Below, piece after piece: positions 56,646 to 64,000 of a stretch of DNA of 64,000 bases. Location: the NCBI GenBank assembly GCA_016704445.1, contig JADJAE010000006.1, positions 62,001 to 126,000 on the forward strand, read 5' to 3'. Position 1 is the stretch's first letter. Every line of letters begins with the position of its first letter. Under the pieces are notes generated by a model. That model searched no databases, had not been told where the DNA came from, and saw only the letters and a list, made by a program, of their open reading frames with translations. Origin of the DNA: Deltaproteobacteria bacterium (GTDB lineage Bacteria > Myxococcota_A > Polyangia > Polyangiales > Ga0077539). Both the position numbers and the translations under genes were made by a program.

Positions 56646-57000
56646 ATGAGCAAGCAGTACATCCGTCTCGAGCACCTCTCCCTCGTCCGCGCGTTCGCCC
56701 TGGCCGGCGCCATGGCCGCGCTCCCGGCCTGCGGAGCGGAGGTGCAGGGCTGCGACGCGCAGGCCGCCGCGCTCGAGGCGTGCACCAGCGGCGAGGAGCC
56801 CACCTCCGACGCCGGAACCGAAGCCCCGCCCTCCGACCGCTGCCTCCCCGACTCGGTCATCCCCGACGACATCGCCGCGACCATCTGCGCCAGCGTCCCG
56901 GCGACGCCCGTGCCTCACGACTGCCCCGGAGGAGCGCCCTCGGACGACTGCGTCGCCTCCCCGGGGGGCGGAGGCCAACGTGTTCTGCTGCGCCCGCTGA
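56646..57000 (+). CDS. Small lipoprotein (frameshift at a G6 run)
   Basis: The ATG at 56646 gives MSKQYIRLEHLSLVRAFALA, then GAMAALPAC, a lipoprotein signal. The mature part has regularly spaced Cys (CDAQAAALEACTSGEEP, DRCLPDSVIPDDIAATICAS, HDCPGGAPSDDCVASPGG). At the GGGGGG run near 56963-56968 the first frame goes on into meaningless sequence to 57152. The next frame gives AEANVFCCAR and a stop at 57000, matching the Cys-rich character. Repaired length is about 117. Function unknown. It ends 64 bases before truB. Confidence 0.65.
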
Positions 57001-57064
57001 CTCGAAGCGCGGCTCCCGCGCCAGTCGAGCAGAGCCTGCTCAACGCGCTACAACCGGCGCCGCG

Positions 57065-57823
57065 ATGTTTGCCCTCGACAAGCCCGTCGGACCCACCGCC
57101 GCCCAGGCCCTCGTCGCCCTCCGGGAGAGCGACCCCTCGCTCCGAGGGGTGAAGCTCGGCCACGCGGGCCGCCTCGACCCGATGGCCGAAGGGCTGCTCA
57201 CGGTGCTCGTGGGCGACGAGAACCGCGCCGTCCACCGGCTCCGCGCGCAGTCGAAGACCTACGAGCTCGACGTGCTCCTCGGGGTCGGCAGCGACTCCTT
57301 CGACGCCCTCGGGATGCTCTCCGCCCCCGTCGACGCGGCCCTCGACGCTCCCTCCGTCGCCCTCGCGTGCTCACGCTTCGAGGGCGATTACCTGCAAGCG
57401 TATCCGCCCTTCTCGCAGGCCCGCGTCGGGGGCGTGTCGCTCATCGCGTCGAGCCGCGCTGGCGTCGCGGTCGAGCGCCCCGTGGCGTCGCGGACCATCC
57501 ACGCCATCGCCCTCCTCGGCGTCGGCTCCATCGAGCTCGCTGCGGCCTGCGAGCGCGCCCTGCCTCGCATCGCCCTGGTGCGCGGCGACTTCCGCCAGGA
57601 GGCCATCAGCGCCCGCTGGCGAGAGCTCGCCGAGGAGCGCCCCGACGCCCGTCTTACGGTGGCCTCGCTCCGGGTGCGCTGCTCTGCCGGGACGTACATG
57701 CGCTCGCTCGCCCATGACCTGGGCGCGGCGCTGGGCGTTCCGGCGCTCGCGTGGCGCATCCGTCGCACCGAGGCGGGCGGGCTCACGCTCGATGGGGCGC
57801 GCACGCTGCCCGCGCCGACCTGA
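57065..57823 (+). CDS. truB: TruB-type tRNA pseudouridine synthase
   Basis: The product has 252 residues, starting MFALDKPVGPTAAQALVALR. The DKPVGPT motif, GHAGRLDPMAEGLL with catalytic Asp38 and SKTYELDV with Tyr66 are all present, followed by VASLRVRCSAGTYMRSLAHD (motif III region) near 200-220. TruB makes the pseudouridine at position 55 of tRNA. At 252 residues it is shorter than most TruB proteins and lacks the C-terminal PUA-like part. It is not in the usual nusA-infB-rbfA-truB-rpsO cluster, so it may be a second, divergent copy; the rest of the genome would have to show that. Confidence 0.88.
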   Translation: MFALDKPVGPTAAQALVALRESDPSLRGVKLGHAGRLDPMAEGLLTVLVGDENRAVHRLRAQSKTYELDVLLGVGSDSFDALGMLSAPVDAALDAPSVALACSRFEGDYLQAYPPFSQARVGGVSLIASSRAGVAVERPVASRTIHAIALLGVGSIELAAACERALPRIALVRGDFRQEAISARWRELAEERPDARLTVASLRVRCSAGTYMRSLAHDLGAALGVPALAWRIRRTEAGGLTLDGARTLPAPT

Positions 57824-57827
57824 CTAC

Positions 57828-58363
57828 GGGGTAGGGCTCGAGGTTGCGTGAGGTCGGCAACGAGGAGTCCTCGGTACGACCGCGAGGTCGTCAGCGACCA
57901 GAGCCAGACCCCAGCCCGTAAGGGTTGTCCCCTGGTCTCATTTTCCACGATGGGGGCCGCTGATTTCGTGGATCGTGGGGAGCGACCGCGACGCCAGCCC
58001 AACGCGCCTCACGTCGCGAAGCGACGGGGCTACCGCGACGCCAGCTCAATGCGCCTCACCGTCGCGAAGCGACGGGAGCGACCGCGACGCCAGCTCAATG
58101 CGTCATCGTGGAATCGGCGGCTTCACTGGACCGGGTCTGACCGGTCTCGGACTACGGAGCGTGGGCCGCTGTGACGCATTGAGCTGGCGTCGTAGCCCTC
58201 CGCTTCGCGACGGGAGGCGCGTTGCTCCGCGGTCCCCCACGATCCACAACCCCACGTGGAAAGAGCCAGGGGCCAACCCTTACGGGCGGGGCGGGCCCGC
58301 CACGACCCGCGGTCGTACCGGGGACTCCTCGTCGACGGCCTCGCGCAAACCTGAGCCCGACGC
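57828..58363. repeat. Long imperfect inverted-repeat element C
   Basis: The two halves (about 57828-58105 and 58165-58363) pair imperfectly over nearly their whole length. For example, CCCGTAAGGGTTG at 57917-57929 faces its exact complement at 58275-58287, and GACGAGGAGTCC-type ends face each other. The inner arms carry the same GCGCCTCACCGTCGCGAAGC units as element A. The centre (about 58105-58175, CGTGGAATCGGCGGCTTCAC) matches the reverse complement of element A's centre. The outer ends differ from A and B and no 9-bp duplication was found. It fills the gap between two converging genes and looks like an older relative. Confidence 0.75.
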
Positions 58364-58365
58364 GG

Positions 58366-59332
58366 CTACGGAGGCGGCGCGATGGGCGCGCAGGTCGAGA
58401 CGCCGGCCCCCACGATGCGGAAGCCGATGTTGGTCATGTAGGCGGTGTCGATCGATCCGTCGGAGGGGCGGTAGCGGGTGACGTTGGTGGTGCGTCCGCC
58501 GAGGGCCGACGGGGCGGTGTAGAGGTAGAAGTCCCCGCCCCAGAAGGAGAAGGCCCACGCCTGCGGGGTCTCGACGCCAGGAATCGGCGTCGACTCGATG
58601 ACCGCTCCGGTGGCCTTGTCGAGCTGGGCGACCTGCACCGGGGTGGTGGTGAAGAATCCGTAGAGGCGCCCGTCGCCGGTTCCGGTGAGCTCGGCGCTCT
58701 GTCCCCGGAAGGCGCCGCTGAAGCTGCCGATGACGTGAAGCAGTCCGCGCGAGGGATCGATGCTGCCGAGCCCCGGGCTGCCTCCACCGAGGGGGTCTCC
58801 CGTCGCGGCGACGAAGAGGGTCTCGGCGGTGTTGTCGGCGCTCACGGTGGAGAAGCCCATCCCCAGGCGGAACCAGCCCGCGGGCATGCGTGACGGGCGC
58901 CGCCGCGGTGCAGCTCGCGTCGGTGGTGTTCACCCGGTAGATCGATCCGGCGGAGTCGCCGAGGCCCGACTCGACGTAGTTGACCCACGCGACGGCGTCG
59001 CGGTCGATGGCCATGGAGTTGGGCGACGCGGCGGTGGGGCAGCGCAGCGCCCCGATGCGGGTGAACTGCCTGAGGTTGGGGCGGAAGCTGTAGAGGTCGT
59101 TGCGGTCGGAGAGCACGTAGACGAGCTGCGCGGCCTCGCTGCAGTTGGAGGAGGGCCCCGCGTCTCGGATGGGGATGGGTATCACCCCGCGGTCACCGGG
59201 CGGGGTTCCGGCGTCGACGACGGCGGGGGTGCCCGAGTCGCGCCCCGGGGTGAACACCGTCGGAGGGTCGCTCGCGCAGCCCGCGAGGGCCGACAGGACA
59301 CCGACGGAAGCAGCAGTCATCGCGAGGCGCAT
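58366..59332 (-). CDS. Propeller-like lipoprotein (frameshift near 58890)
   Basis: The ATG at 59332 gives MRLAMTAASVGVLSALAGCA, lipobox L-A-G-C. The first frame runs through SSNCSEAAQLVYVLSDRNDL, DRDAVAWVNYVESGLG and SIYRVNTTDASCTAAAPVTH; near 58890 the frame changes and continues GWFRLGMGFSTVSADNTAET, LFVAATGDPLGGG, GRLYGFFTTTPVQVAQLDKA, AFSFWGGDFYLYTAPSAL to the stop at 58366. The repeated strand pattern (about 40-residue units ending in V-x-x-D/N) suggests a propeller, as in the lipoprotein at 11770. Repaired length is about 321. Surface location is likely; no function known. Confidence 0.8.
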
Positions 59333-59363
59333 CACGTGGACTCCATTGGGTGAGGCGATGGGG

Positions 59364-59804
59364 TCAGCGCGCGGCGCCGACGGGGAGACAGAGCTGGAAG
59401 GGAAGGCCCGAGCGGGCGACGCACTGCGTGCCGGAGCCGCAGTTGGCGGTGGTCTCGCAGACCTCGTAGCACTGGCCGACGCCGGTCTCGGGGGTGTCCG
59501 TGGCGCAGCCCACCGGGAAGGTCGAGTGGGTCCCCCGGGCGGGGCACGCGGAGGCGCGCGAGCAGGCGCGGGTGCACATCCGGGCGGGCACCCCGTCGGC
59601 GCTGTAGCCGGTGGGCAGGCAGGCGGTGCCGTCGCGGCAGGAGTCGCCCTCGAAGCAGCGCTCCCACGCGCCCACGGACGAGTTGACGGGGCGGTCGATG
59701 AGCACGGGGACATCGGGACCGGCGTCGCCCTCGCGGAGCCCGGTGCTGGCGCCGCAGGCGGTGGTCAGGAGGGAGAGGGCGAGGAGCGCGGAGGGGCGGG
59801 TCAT
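59364..59804 (-). CDS. Small Cys-rich lipoprotein
   Basis: The product has 146 residues from the ATG at 59804 (MTRPSALLALSLLTTACGAS, lipobox L-T-T-A-C). After a short Asp/Pro spacer there are twelve Cys residues at regular spacing (WERCFEGDSCRDGTACLPTG, RMCTRACSRASACP, FPVGCATDTPETGVGQCYEV, CETTANCGSGTQC). This pattern is common in small myxobacterial secreted proteins. It lies directly upstream of the propeller-like lipoprotein gene on the same strand (31 bases apart), so they may form one unit. Function unknown. Confidence 0.82.
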   Translation of the reverse strand: MTRPSALLALSLLTTACGASTGLREGDAGPDVPVLIDRPVNSSVGAWERCFEGDSCRDGTACLPTGYSADGVPARMCTRACSRASACPARGTHSTFPVGCATDTPETGVGQCYEVCETTANCGSGTQCVARSGLPFQLCLPVGAAR

Positions 59805-60117
59805 CGAAGCGGCGACGCTACCGCGCGAGCGCGGCGCGGGACAACGGGGAGCCTGCGACGCGCCGAACCCGGCTCTGCGACGGCCCATCCGCCGGTCGCG
59901 CGCACGCCGCGTCGGGCCGCGCGCAGCCCACCTCGTGCTGCGACGGCCCGGACGCCGCTCGCGCGCAGGACCACGGCCGCGACGGCGCACCCTTCGGCGC
60001 GCGCGACCGATGCGACGAGAGCCTGTCGGCAGCGTCCTGGCTGTGATAGCGGTGGTGTATCCGTGGTGCGACAGCCCATTGGGGGGCCAAACGGCGCCAC
60101 GGCGGGGAGCGACGCGC
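59805..60117. other. 313-bp divergent intergenic region without a gene
   Basis: No convincing frame was found on either strand. It holds two 30-bp direct repeats of CTGCGACGGCCC-N3-CGCCG-N-TCGCGCGCA (59875-59904 and 59938-59967, 26 of 30 identical) and a more A/T-rich piece near 60045-60075 that may carry the promoter of the downstream gene. Confidence 0.45.
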
Positions 60118-60921
60118 ATGGCACAGCAGAGGTCGACGACGCGACGAGGGGCGACGCACGAGGGTGAGGCGACGAGCGCGACGGTGAAGGCGCTCGCGCC
60201 CGACCGCATCGCCGCGGTGCAGGCTGCCGCGAAGGCGCTCTCGCCCGCGGAGGTGACCCGCGCGCCGGGGGCGCTGCGCGCGCGGCTGACGCGGATGCAG
60301 CGCGCGACACAGACGGCGCTGGCGAAGGTGGAGGCGCTGGTGGCGGTTCCGATGGCACCCGATGCGCCGCTCACGAGGGAGGAGCTGCAGCGCACGGCCG
60401 ACCTGGTGGCGGTGCTGGCGCTCACCAACGCTGACGTCGGGGCGGCGGCAGCGCAGCCCGAAGACGCGGGGGTGCTACGGGAGGAGAAGGCGGGGCGCGC
60501 GCACCAGGCGGTGGTGCTGCGGGGAATCCGGCATGTGTTTCGAGGCGACCGCACGGTGCGCCAGTGGGTGGTGAAGGTCGGGCGGGGCGTCGGGCTCGCC
60601 GATCTGGTGAGCGACGCGGACGAGATGCAGGCGTTCTGGGCGCGGCACGAGAAGGCGCTGTCGGTGCTCACCCGGGGCGAGCGCGAGCACCTGAAGAAGC
60701 TGGTGGCGATCGCCGACGGGCTGCGGCCGCGGGTGCAGGCGACCAACGAGGCGACAGGCGTGCGGAGGCTGCGCGACGCGGTCTACACGCTGGCGTCGCG
60801 GGGCATCGCGCGGATTCGCGCGGCGGCGGCGTACGCGTTCGAGCCGGGCGACCCGGTGCTGACGACGTTCCGGACGACGCCGCCTCGGCGGAAGAAGAAG
60901 GCGGCGGCGACGACGGGATGA
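60118..60921 (+). CDS. Alpha-helical hypothetical protein with Lys-rich tail
   Basis: The product has 267 residues from the ATG at 60118 (MAQQRSTTRRGATHEGEATS). It is almost entirely helical and rich in Ala, Arg and Glu (LRARLTRMQRATQTALAKVE, LVAVLALTNADVGAAAAQPE). It ends RRKKKAAATTG, a basic tail like those of DNA-binding or nucleoid proteins. There is no signal or membrane part. The third-position bias is as in the surrounding chromosome, unlike the next gene. No family recognised. It may be a DNA- or RNA-associated protein, judged only by charge. Confidence 0.7.
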   Translation: MAQQRSTTRRGATHEGEATSATVKALAPDRIAAVQAAAKALSPAEVTRAPGALRARLTRMQRATQTALAKVEALVAVPMAPDAPLTREELQRTADLVAVLALTNADVGAAAAQPEDAGVLREEKAGRAHQAVVLRGIRHVFRGDRTVRQWVVKVGRGVGLADLVSDADEMQAFWARHEKALSVLTRGEREHLKKLVAIADGLRPRVQATNEATGVRRLRDAVYTLASRGIARIRAAAAYAFEPGDPVLTTFRTTPPRRKKKAAATTG

Positions 60922-60938
60922 GGGAAGGGGCGACGTCA

Positions 60939-61691
60939 ATGTTCTTCGACGAGGCAGAGCAGGACTACTACGGATGGCGGCGGTCGTGGCTGGACAGGGA
61001 GCGCGATACAGGGGCACTGATCAACTTGGCGTACGAATGGCTGACGGCCGACGATCGCGTCATTCAGCCCGATGAGCTGCAGGCACTTGCGCGGCTGTCC
61101 TGGATCATCAAGTTCCGGGGTGAAATCCGGGACAACACGAAGGCTGTCGTCGTGCCCTCCTTCGTGTCGATCTTCGGGTATGCGTTCACTGCTGTTACCC
61201 GGGATGGACTTGTTCTGCAGTTGCGACAGACCGATCTGCCCGAGAAGATCGTAGAAGCCGCGTCGGCTGAACTCGGTTTCGTAAACTTCTACGCGGGCTT
61301 CCGAAACATCGGGATGGCGTGGATGAGGGACCACCACGACGAGATCGTCGAGATGGTTCGCCTCCTCCGGGAATCCGACTCATTGGACGTGCGTAGCGAG
61401 ATCTACGGGGCGATCGAAACGATGGAGCCCTTGCCGCGCCCCCGTGGAGGGGACCTACAGGCGTACAATCTGTTGACCCCGTTCCTGGCATGCATCGATC
61501 GCACGGGCATGTGTCCGATCGTCAACGGCAGGCTGGAACTCGGTTCGAAGTTCAGTGCGCTTCGTCTGCGGCGACTCGGATTGTCGGAGATTGTTGAAGG
61601 GGTTGGAACCCTGGTGCAGTCCGGCGCACTCGCCGATGCATTCGCGTTTGATACCGCGTCGCCTGAGACGATCGAGTCGCTCGTGTTCTGA
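60939..61691 (+). CDS. Hypothetical protein with lower GC, likely acquired
   Basis: The product has 250 residues from the ATG at 60939 (MFFDEAEQDYYGWRRSWLDR), which has GAAGGGG about 11 bases upstream; an earlier ATG at 60918 overlaps the previous stop (ATGA). No family recognised. It is soluble and mixed alpha/beta, with VIQPDELQALARLSWIIKFR, GLVLQLRQTDLPEKIVEAAS and ETMEPLPRPRGGDLQAYNLL. GC content is visibly lower (near 60%), with many A- or T-ending codons, unlike genes to the left. It converges on the PIN-like gene with a 27-base gap. Together with the ATPase pair it marks a foreign segment. Confidence 0.75.
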   Translation: MFFDEAEQDYYGWRRSWLDRERDTGALINLAYEWLTADDRVIQPDELQALARLSWIIKFRGEIRDNTKAVVVPSFVSIFGYAFTAVTRDGLVLQLRQTDLPEKIVEAASAELGFVNFYAGFRNIGMAWMRDHHDEIVEMVRLLRESDSLDVRSEIYGAIETMEPLPRPRGGDLQAYNLLTPFLACIDRTGMCPIVNGRLELGSKFSALRLRRLGLSEIVEGVGTLVQSGALADAFAFDTASPETIESLVF

Positions 61692-61718
61692 CGCGGCACC
61701 CACGAACTTCAGCACCGC

Positions 61719-62225
61719 TCACACGAACGGCTCCGGCTCCGGGTCGGGCTCGACCCCCTTGAGCAACCGGTCTCGCGTCCAGATGTGCACGGACGCGCCC
61801 ATCGCTCGATCCCTCTTGAAGCGCGCCGCCTCGATCGCCGTCGCCGAGTCGACCAGGCCACGAGGCGCCGCCACGTGCTTCTCCGACCACTGTCGCACCA
61901 GGTCGAGCACGGCCGACATCGGCGGGGCATCGACGAGCGTGAACGGACGCTGCTTCGCGCGGTCGTCCATGGCCTGGCGCACCTGCTCGACGAGCACTCC
62001 CGCCCACTTCTTCCGCTGCGGAGCGTTATGGACGTTGGTGATGTGGTTGCCGAGCTCGAGCAGGCAGCCCAACGGAACGAACAACCGATCCCCGCGTGAC
62101 CACGCGGTCGTGAACCGCGCTCGGATCGCCGTCACCGCCGCAGGATCGGAGAAGCCCGGGACGGCGTAGAGTTCCGTCAGGTAGCTGGTGTCGACGAAGT
62201 AACATCGGTGGTCGGGCACCTTCAC
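61719..62225 (-). CDS. PIN-like nuclease-domain protein
   Basis: The product has 168 residues; the GTG at 62225 overlaps the ATPase stop (GTGA). The PIN fold's acidic residues can be placed: Asp in CYFVDTSYLTELY (about 10-22), Glu in PLGCLLELGNHI (about 58), Asp in RGLVDSATAIEAARFKRD (about 128) and Asp in HIWTRDRLLKG (about 150). PIN proteins cut RNA in toxin-antitoxin and defence systems. Coupling to an ATPase gene instead of an antitoxin suggests an ATPase-nuclease pair. No antitoxin gene is adjacent. The assignment is by motif spacing, so moderately sure. Confidence 0.72.
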   Translation of the reverse strand: MKVPDHRCYFVDTSYLTELYAVPGFSDPAAVTAIRARFTTAWSRGDRLFVPLGCLLELGNHITNVHNAPQRKKWAGVLVEQVRQAMDDRAKQRPFTLVDAPPMSAVLDLVRQWSEKHVAAPRGLVDSATAIEAARFKRDRAMGASVHIWTRDRLLKGVEPDPEPEPFV

Positions 62226-63470
62226 GGGAGCGCCGCGAGCCACTTCTTCGCCTGCTCCTGCCGCTCCGCGTCGCTGACCGGGAGCAGGTAGGACTCCAGC
62301 ACGCGACGCGTGACGAGGTCACCCAGGCGGCCGCGTTCGAGGAGCTCGTCGACGCGCGGCAGCTCGGAGAGCGGCGTGAGCTTCGCAGCGTGGCGGGCGG
62401 CGTTCCAATGGCAGACCTGCACATTGGGGAGCTGGTCGGGCCCGAGGCTGTCTAGCGCGGTGGGGCTGTGCGTCGTCACCAGGACGTTGAGCGTCCGCCG
62501 GGTCGCGACCTCGATGATCGCTGCGAGCATCATCGCGACGCGGCTGGGGTGCAGGCCGTTGTCGAATTCCTCCACCACCACGCGAGAGCCCGGCTCGCTC
62601 GTCTCGATCGCCGTGAGCACGGCGAGGGTTCGGAGCGTCCCATCGGACAGCAGCCGGGCGTCGAGCATCGGCTGACCACCCTCGGCAGTGAAACCGAACA
62701 GCACGTCCCCGAGCCTCGTCGTCTCGAACGCGATCTCTCCGAAGGGTTCTTCGGGGAGCTGGCGAACGCGTTCCACGAGTCGTCGAAGCGTCACCTTCTC
62801 TTCGTCGCTGCCAATGGACAACGCATGGAGCACCGGCGAGAGGTTCGACCCGTCGCGCAGCAGCACGTTGTTGCCGATGCGCCCGTAGTCCCGCATCAGC
62901 CGGGGGCTCGGGTCGAAGACGTAGGACTCGCGGAGGTGTCCGCGGAGCGACTCAACGGAGGCATCGCACGCGTCCAGCTTCTTGTTCCTGGTAGCGACTG
63001 CTCGGTAGTGCGCCAACACCGTCTTCGACGAGGGCACCGTCGCCGTTGGCTTGTTTCGACCCTGGGCGAAGTTGTCGTAGGTCACACGAAGGAGCCCGGA
63101 CCCGGCGTCGGACTCGGCGACGAACCACGGTCGACCGTCAACGCGCAGACATTCGGCGCGAAGCTCTGGCACAGGTCGGGTACGGACCGTCACCTCGTAG
63201 TCGAATGGGACCATGGCACCCTCGAACTCGATCGCGGCGCCGAAGCCCAGCGAGAACTCATCCCCTGGCCGGCGCGCGCAGGACTGGAGCCCGCCACGCA
63301 CTTCGAACGCGCCGCCCCGACCGAGGTCGGTCACGGCGTGCAGGGGCTGGCCCGACGCGAGATACGCCAACAGCTCGACCCCCCCGAGGGGGGTTGCTTG
63401 CGCGAGCCGGGGGCCGGGGAAACGCGCGAGCGGGCGGAAGAGGTCGACCTCGACCTCCTCGAAGCCCCGA
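62222..63470 (-). CDS. AAA/ABC-type ATPase, N-terminus disrupted
   Basis: The C-terminal 415 codons are clear. They include the signature-like LLSDGTLRTLAVLTAIE and Walker B VVVEEFDNGLHPSR with the following RRTLNVLVTTHSPTALDSLG, as in AAA_15/AAA_21 (RecF/SMC-like) ATPases of defence systems. The N-terminal part GFEEVEVDLFRPLARF should run into a P-loop, but the bases at about 63400-63440 read GPRLAQATPLGG with no Lys-Ser/Thr. The frame then meets long G runs at 63475. So the start and Walker A are missing or garbled. The PIN-like gene downstream is coupled. I suspect sequence error or a bad join rather than natural decay. Confidence 0.78.
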
Positions 63471-63474
63471 TTTT

Positions 63475-63503
63475 GGGGGGGGGGGGATGGGACCCCGGGG
63501 GGG
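63475..63503. other. Poly-G tracts marking a probable assembly join
   Basis: A run of 12 G at 63475-63486 follows TTTT, and a run of 7 G lies at 63497-63503. On both sides a gene loses its expected end: the ATPase loses its front, the acyl-CoA dehydrogenase its stop codon. Nothing else in the window has such runs. This looks artificial. Confidence 0.55.
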
Positions 63504-63536
63504 AGCGGATGGATCGCCCGCCCCGGGCCCACGCCG

Positions 63537-64000
<464 letters not shown>

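Noticed and set aside
59611..60117. N-terminal extension of the gene at 60118
   Set aside because: The frame is open upstream but antisense to the small Cys-rich lipoprotein gene and Arg-rich without structure.

Overview
The window is very GC-rich (about 70-75% by eye, third codon positions nearly all G or C). It reads as a myxobacterium-like chromosome (Myxococcota, probably a Polyangia/Sandaracinus-type lineage; this is inference from gene content). Signs are eukaryote-like Ser/Thr kinases (one fused to RCC1 repeats), an FHA/sigma-54 regulator, many lipoproteins with Asp/Val/Pro-rich repeat spacers, Cys-rich 'NGCE...HCGxCgxxC' repeat proteins, FG-GAP and LamG domains, and MYXO-CTERM-like tails. 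No rRNA, tRNA or CRISPR was found. The window opens inside an anti-sigma-like gene and closes inside an acyl-CoA dehydrogenase gene.

Layout. 1-2254 (minus): three genes joined by ATGA overlaps, a secreted/outer-membrane protein, an ECF sigma factor and a TPR anti-sigma-like membrane protein. 2433-2824: a sigma-70-like promoter and the 5' end of a succinate dehydrogenase cytochrome b gene, apparently a remnant. 2862-15189: surface proteins (zinc-ribbon membrane protein, TPR protein, FG-GAP lipoproteins, MYXO-CTERM protein, propeller lipoprotein, LamG protein) plus a radical SAM enzyme and a HAD phosphatase. 15261-17975: a stand-alone, degenerate RNA polymerase beta-subunit (RpoB) homologue, the most unusual gene here. 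18032-31164: small hypotheticals, Uma2 nuclease, MerR-like regulator plus VWA protein, GH43-like lipoprotein, a cystathionine gamma-synthase-family enzyme and a GT-C membrane glycosyltransferase. 31166-36821: MASE1 hybrid histidine kinase, GST-like protein, TsdA-like thiosulfate dehydrogenase with a porin. 36831-40232: a GH92 glycosidase coupled to a DAC-like sensor protein. 40292-46269: a signalling cluster (kinase, FHA/sigma-54 activator, Cys-rich lipoprotein, second kinase, TPR protein). 46491-59804: surface and lipoprotein genes, polyprenyl synthase with a HAD phosphatase, kinase-RCC1 fusion, and TruB. 60118-63470: a lower-GC segment with an ATPase + PIN-like pair that looks like an acquired defence-type module, then poly-G tracts that look like a bad join before the acyl-CoA dehydrogenase gene.

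Between genes sit long inverted-repeat elements. Two (22652-22919 and 53082-53427) share a 19-bp terminal inverted repeat and are each bounded by a perfect 9-bp direct repeat, so they look like MITEs. A third (57828-58363) shares its core with the first but not its ends.

Nine genes need a reading-frame change to restore a full protein, several at short G or C runs. This suggests consensus errors at least as much as real decay; those genes are given with corrected spans and the position of the shift.
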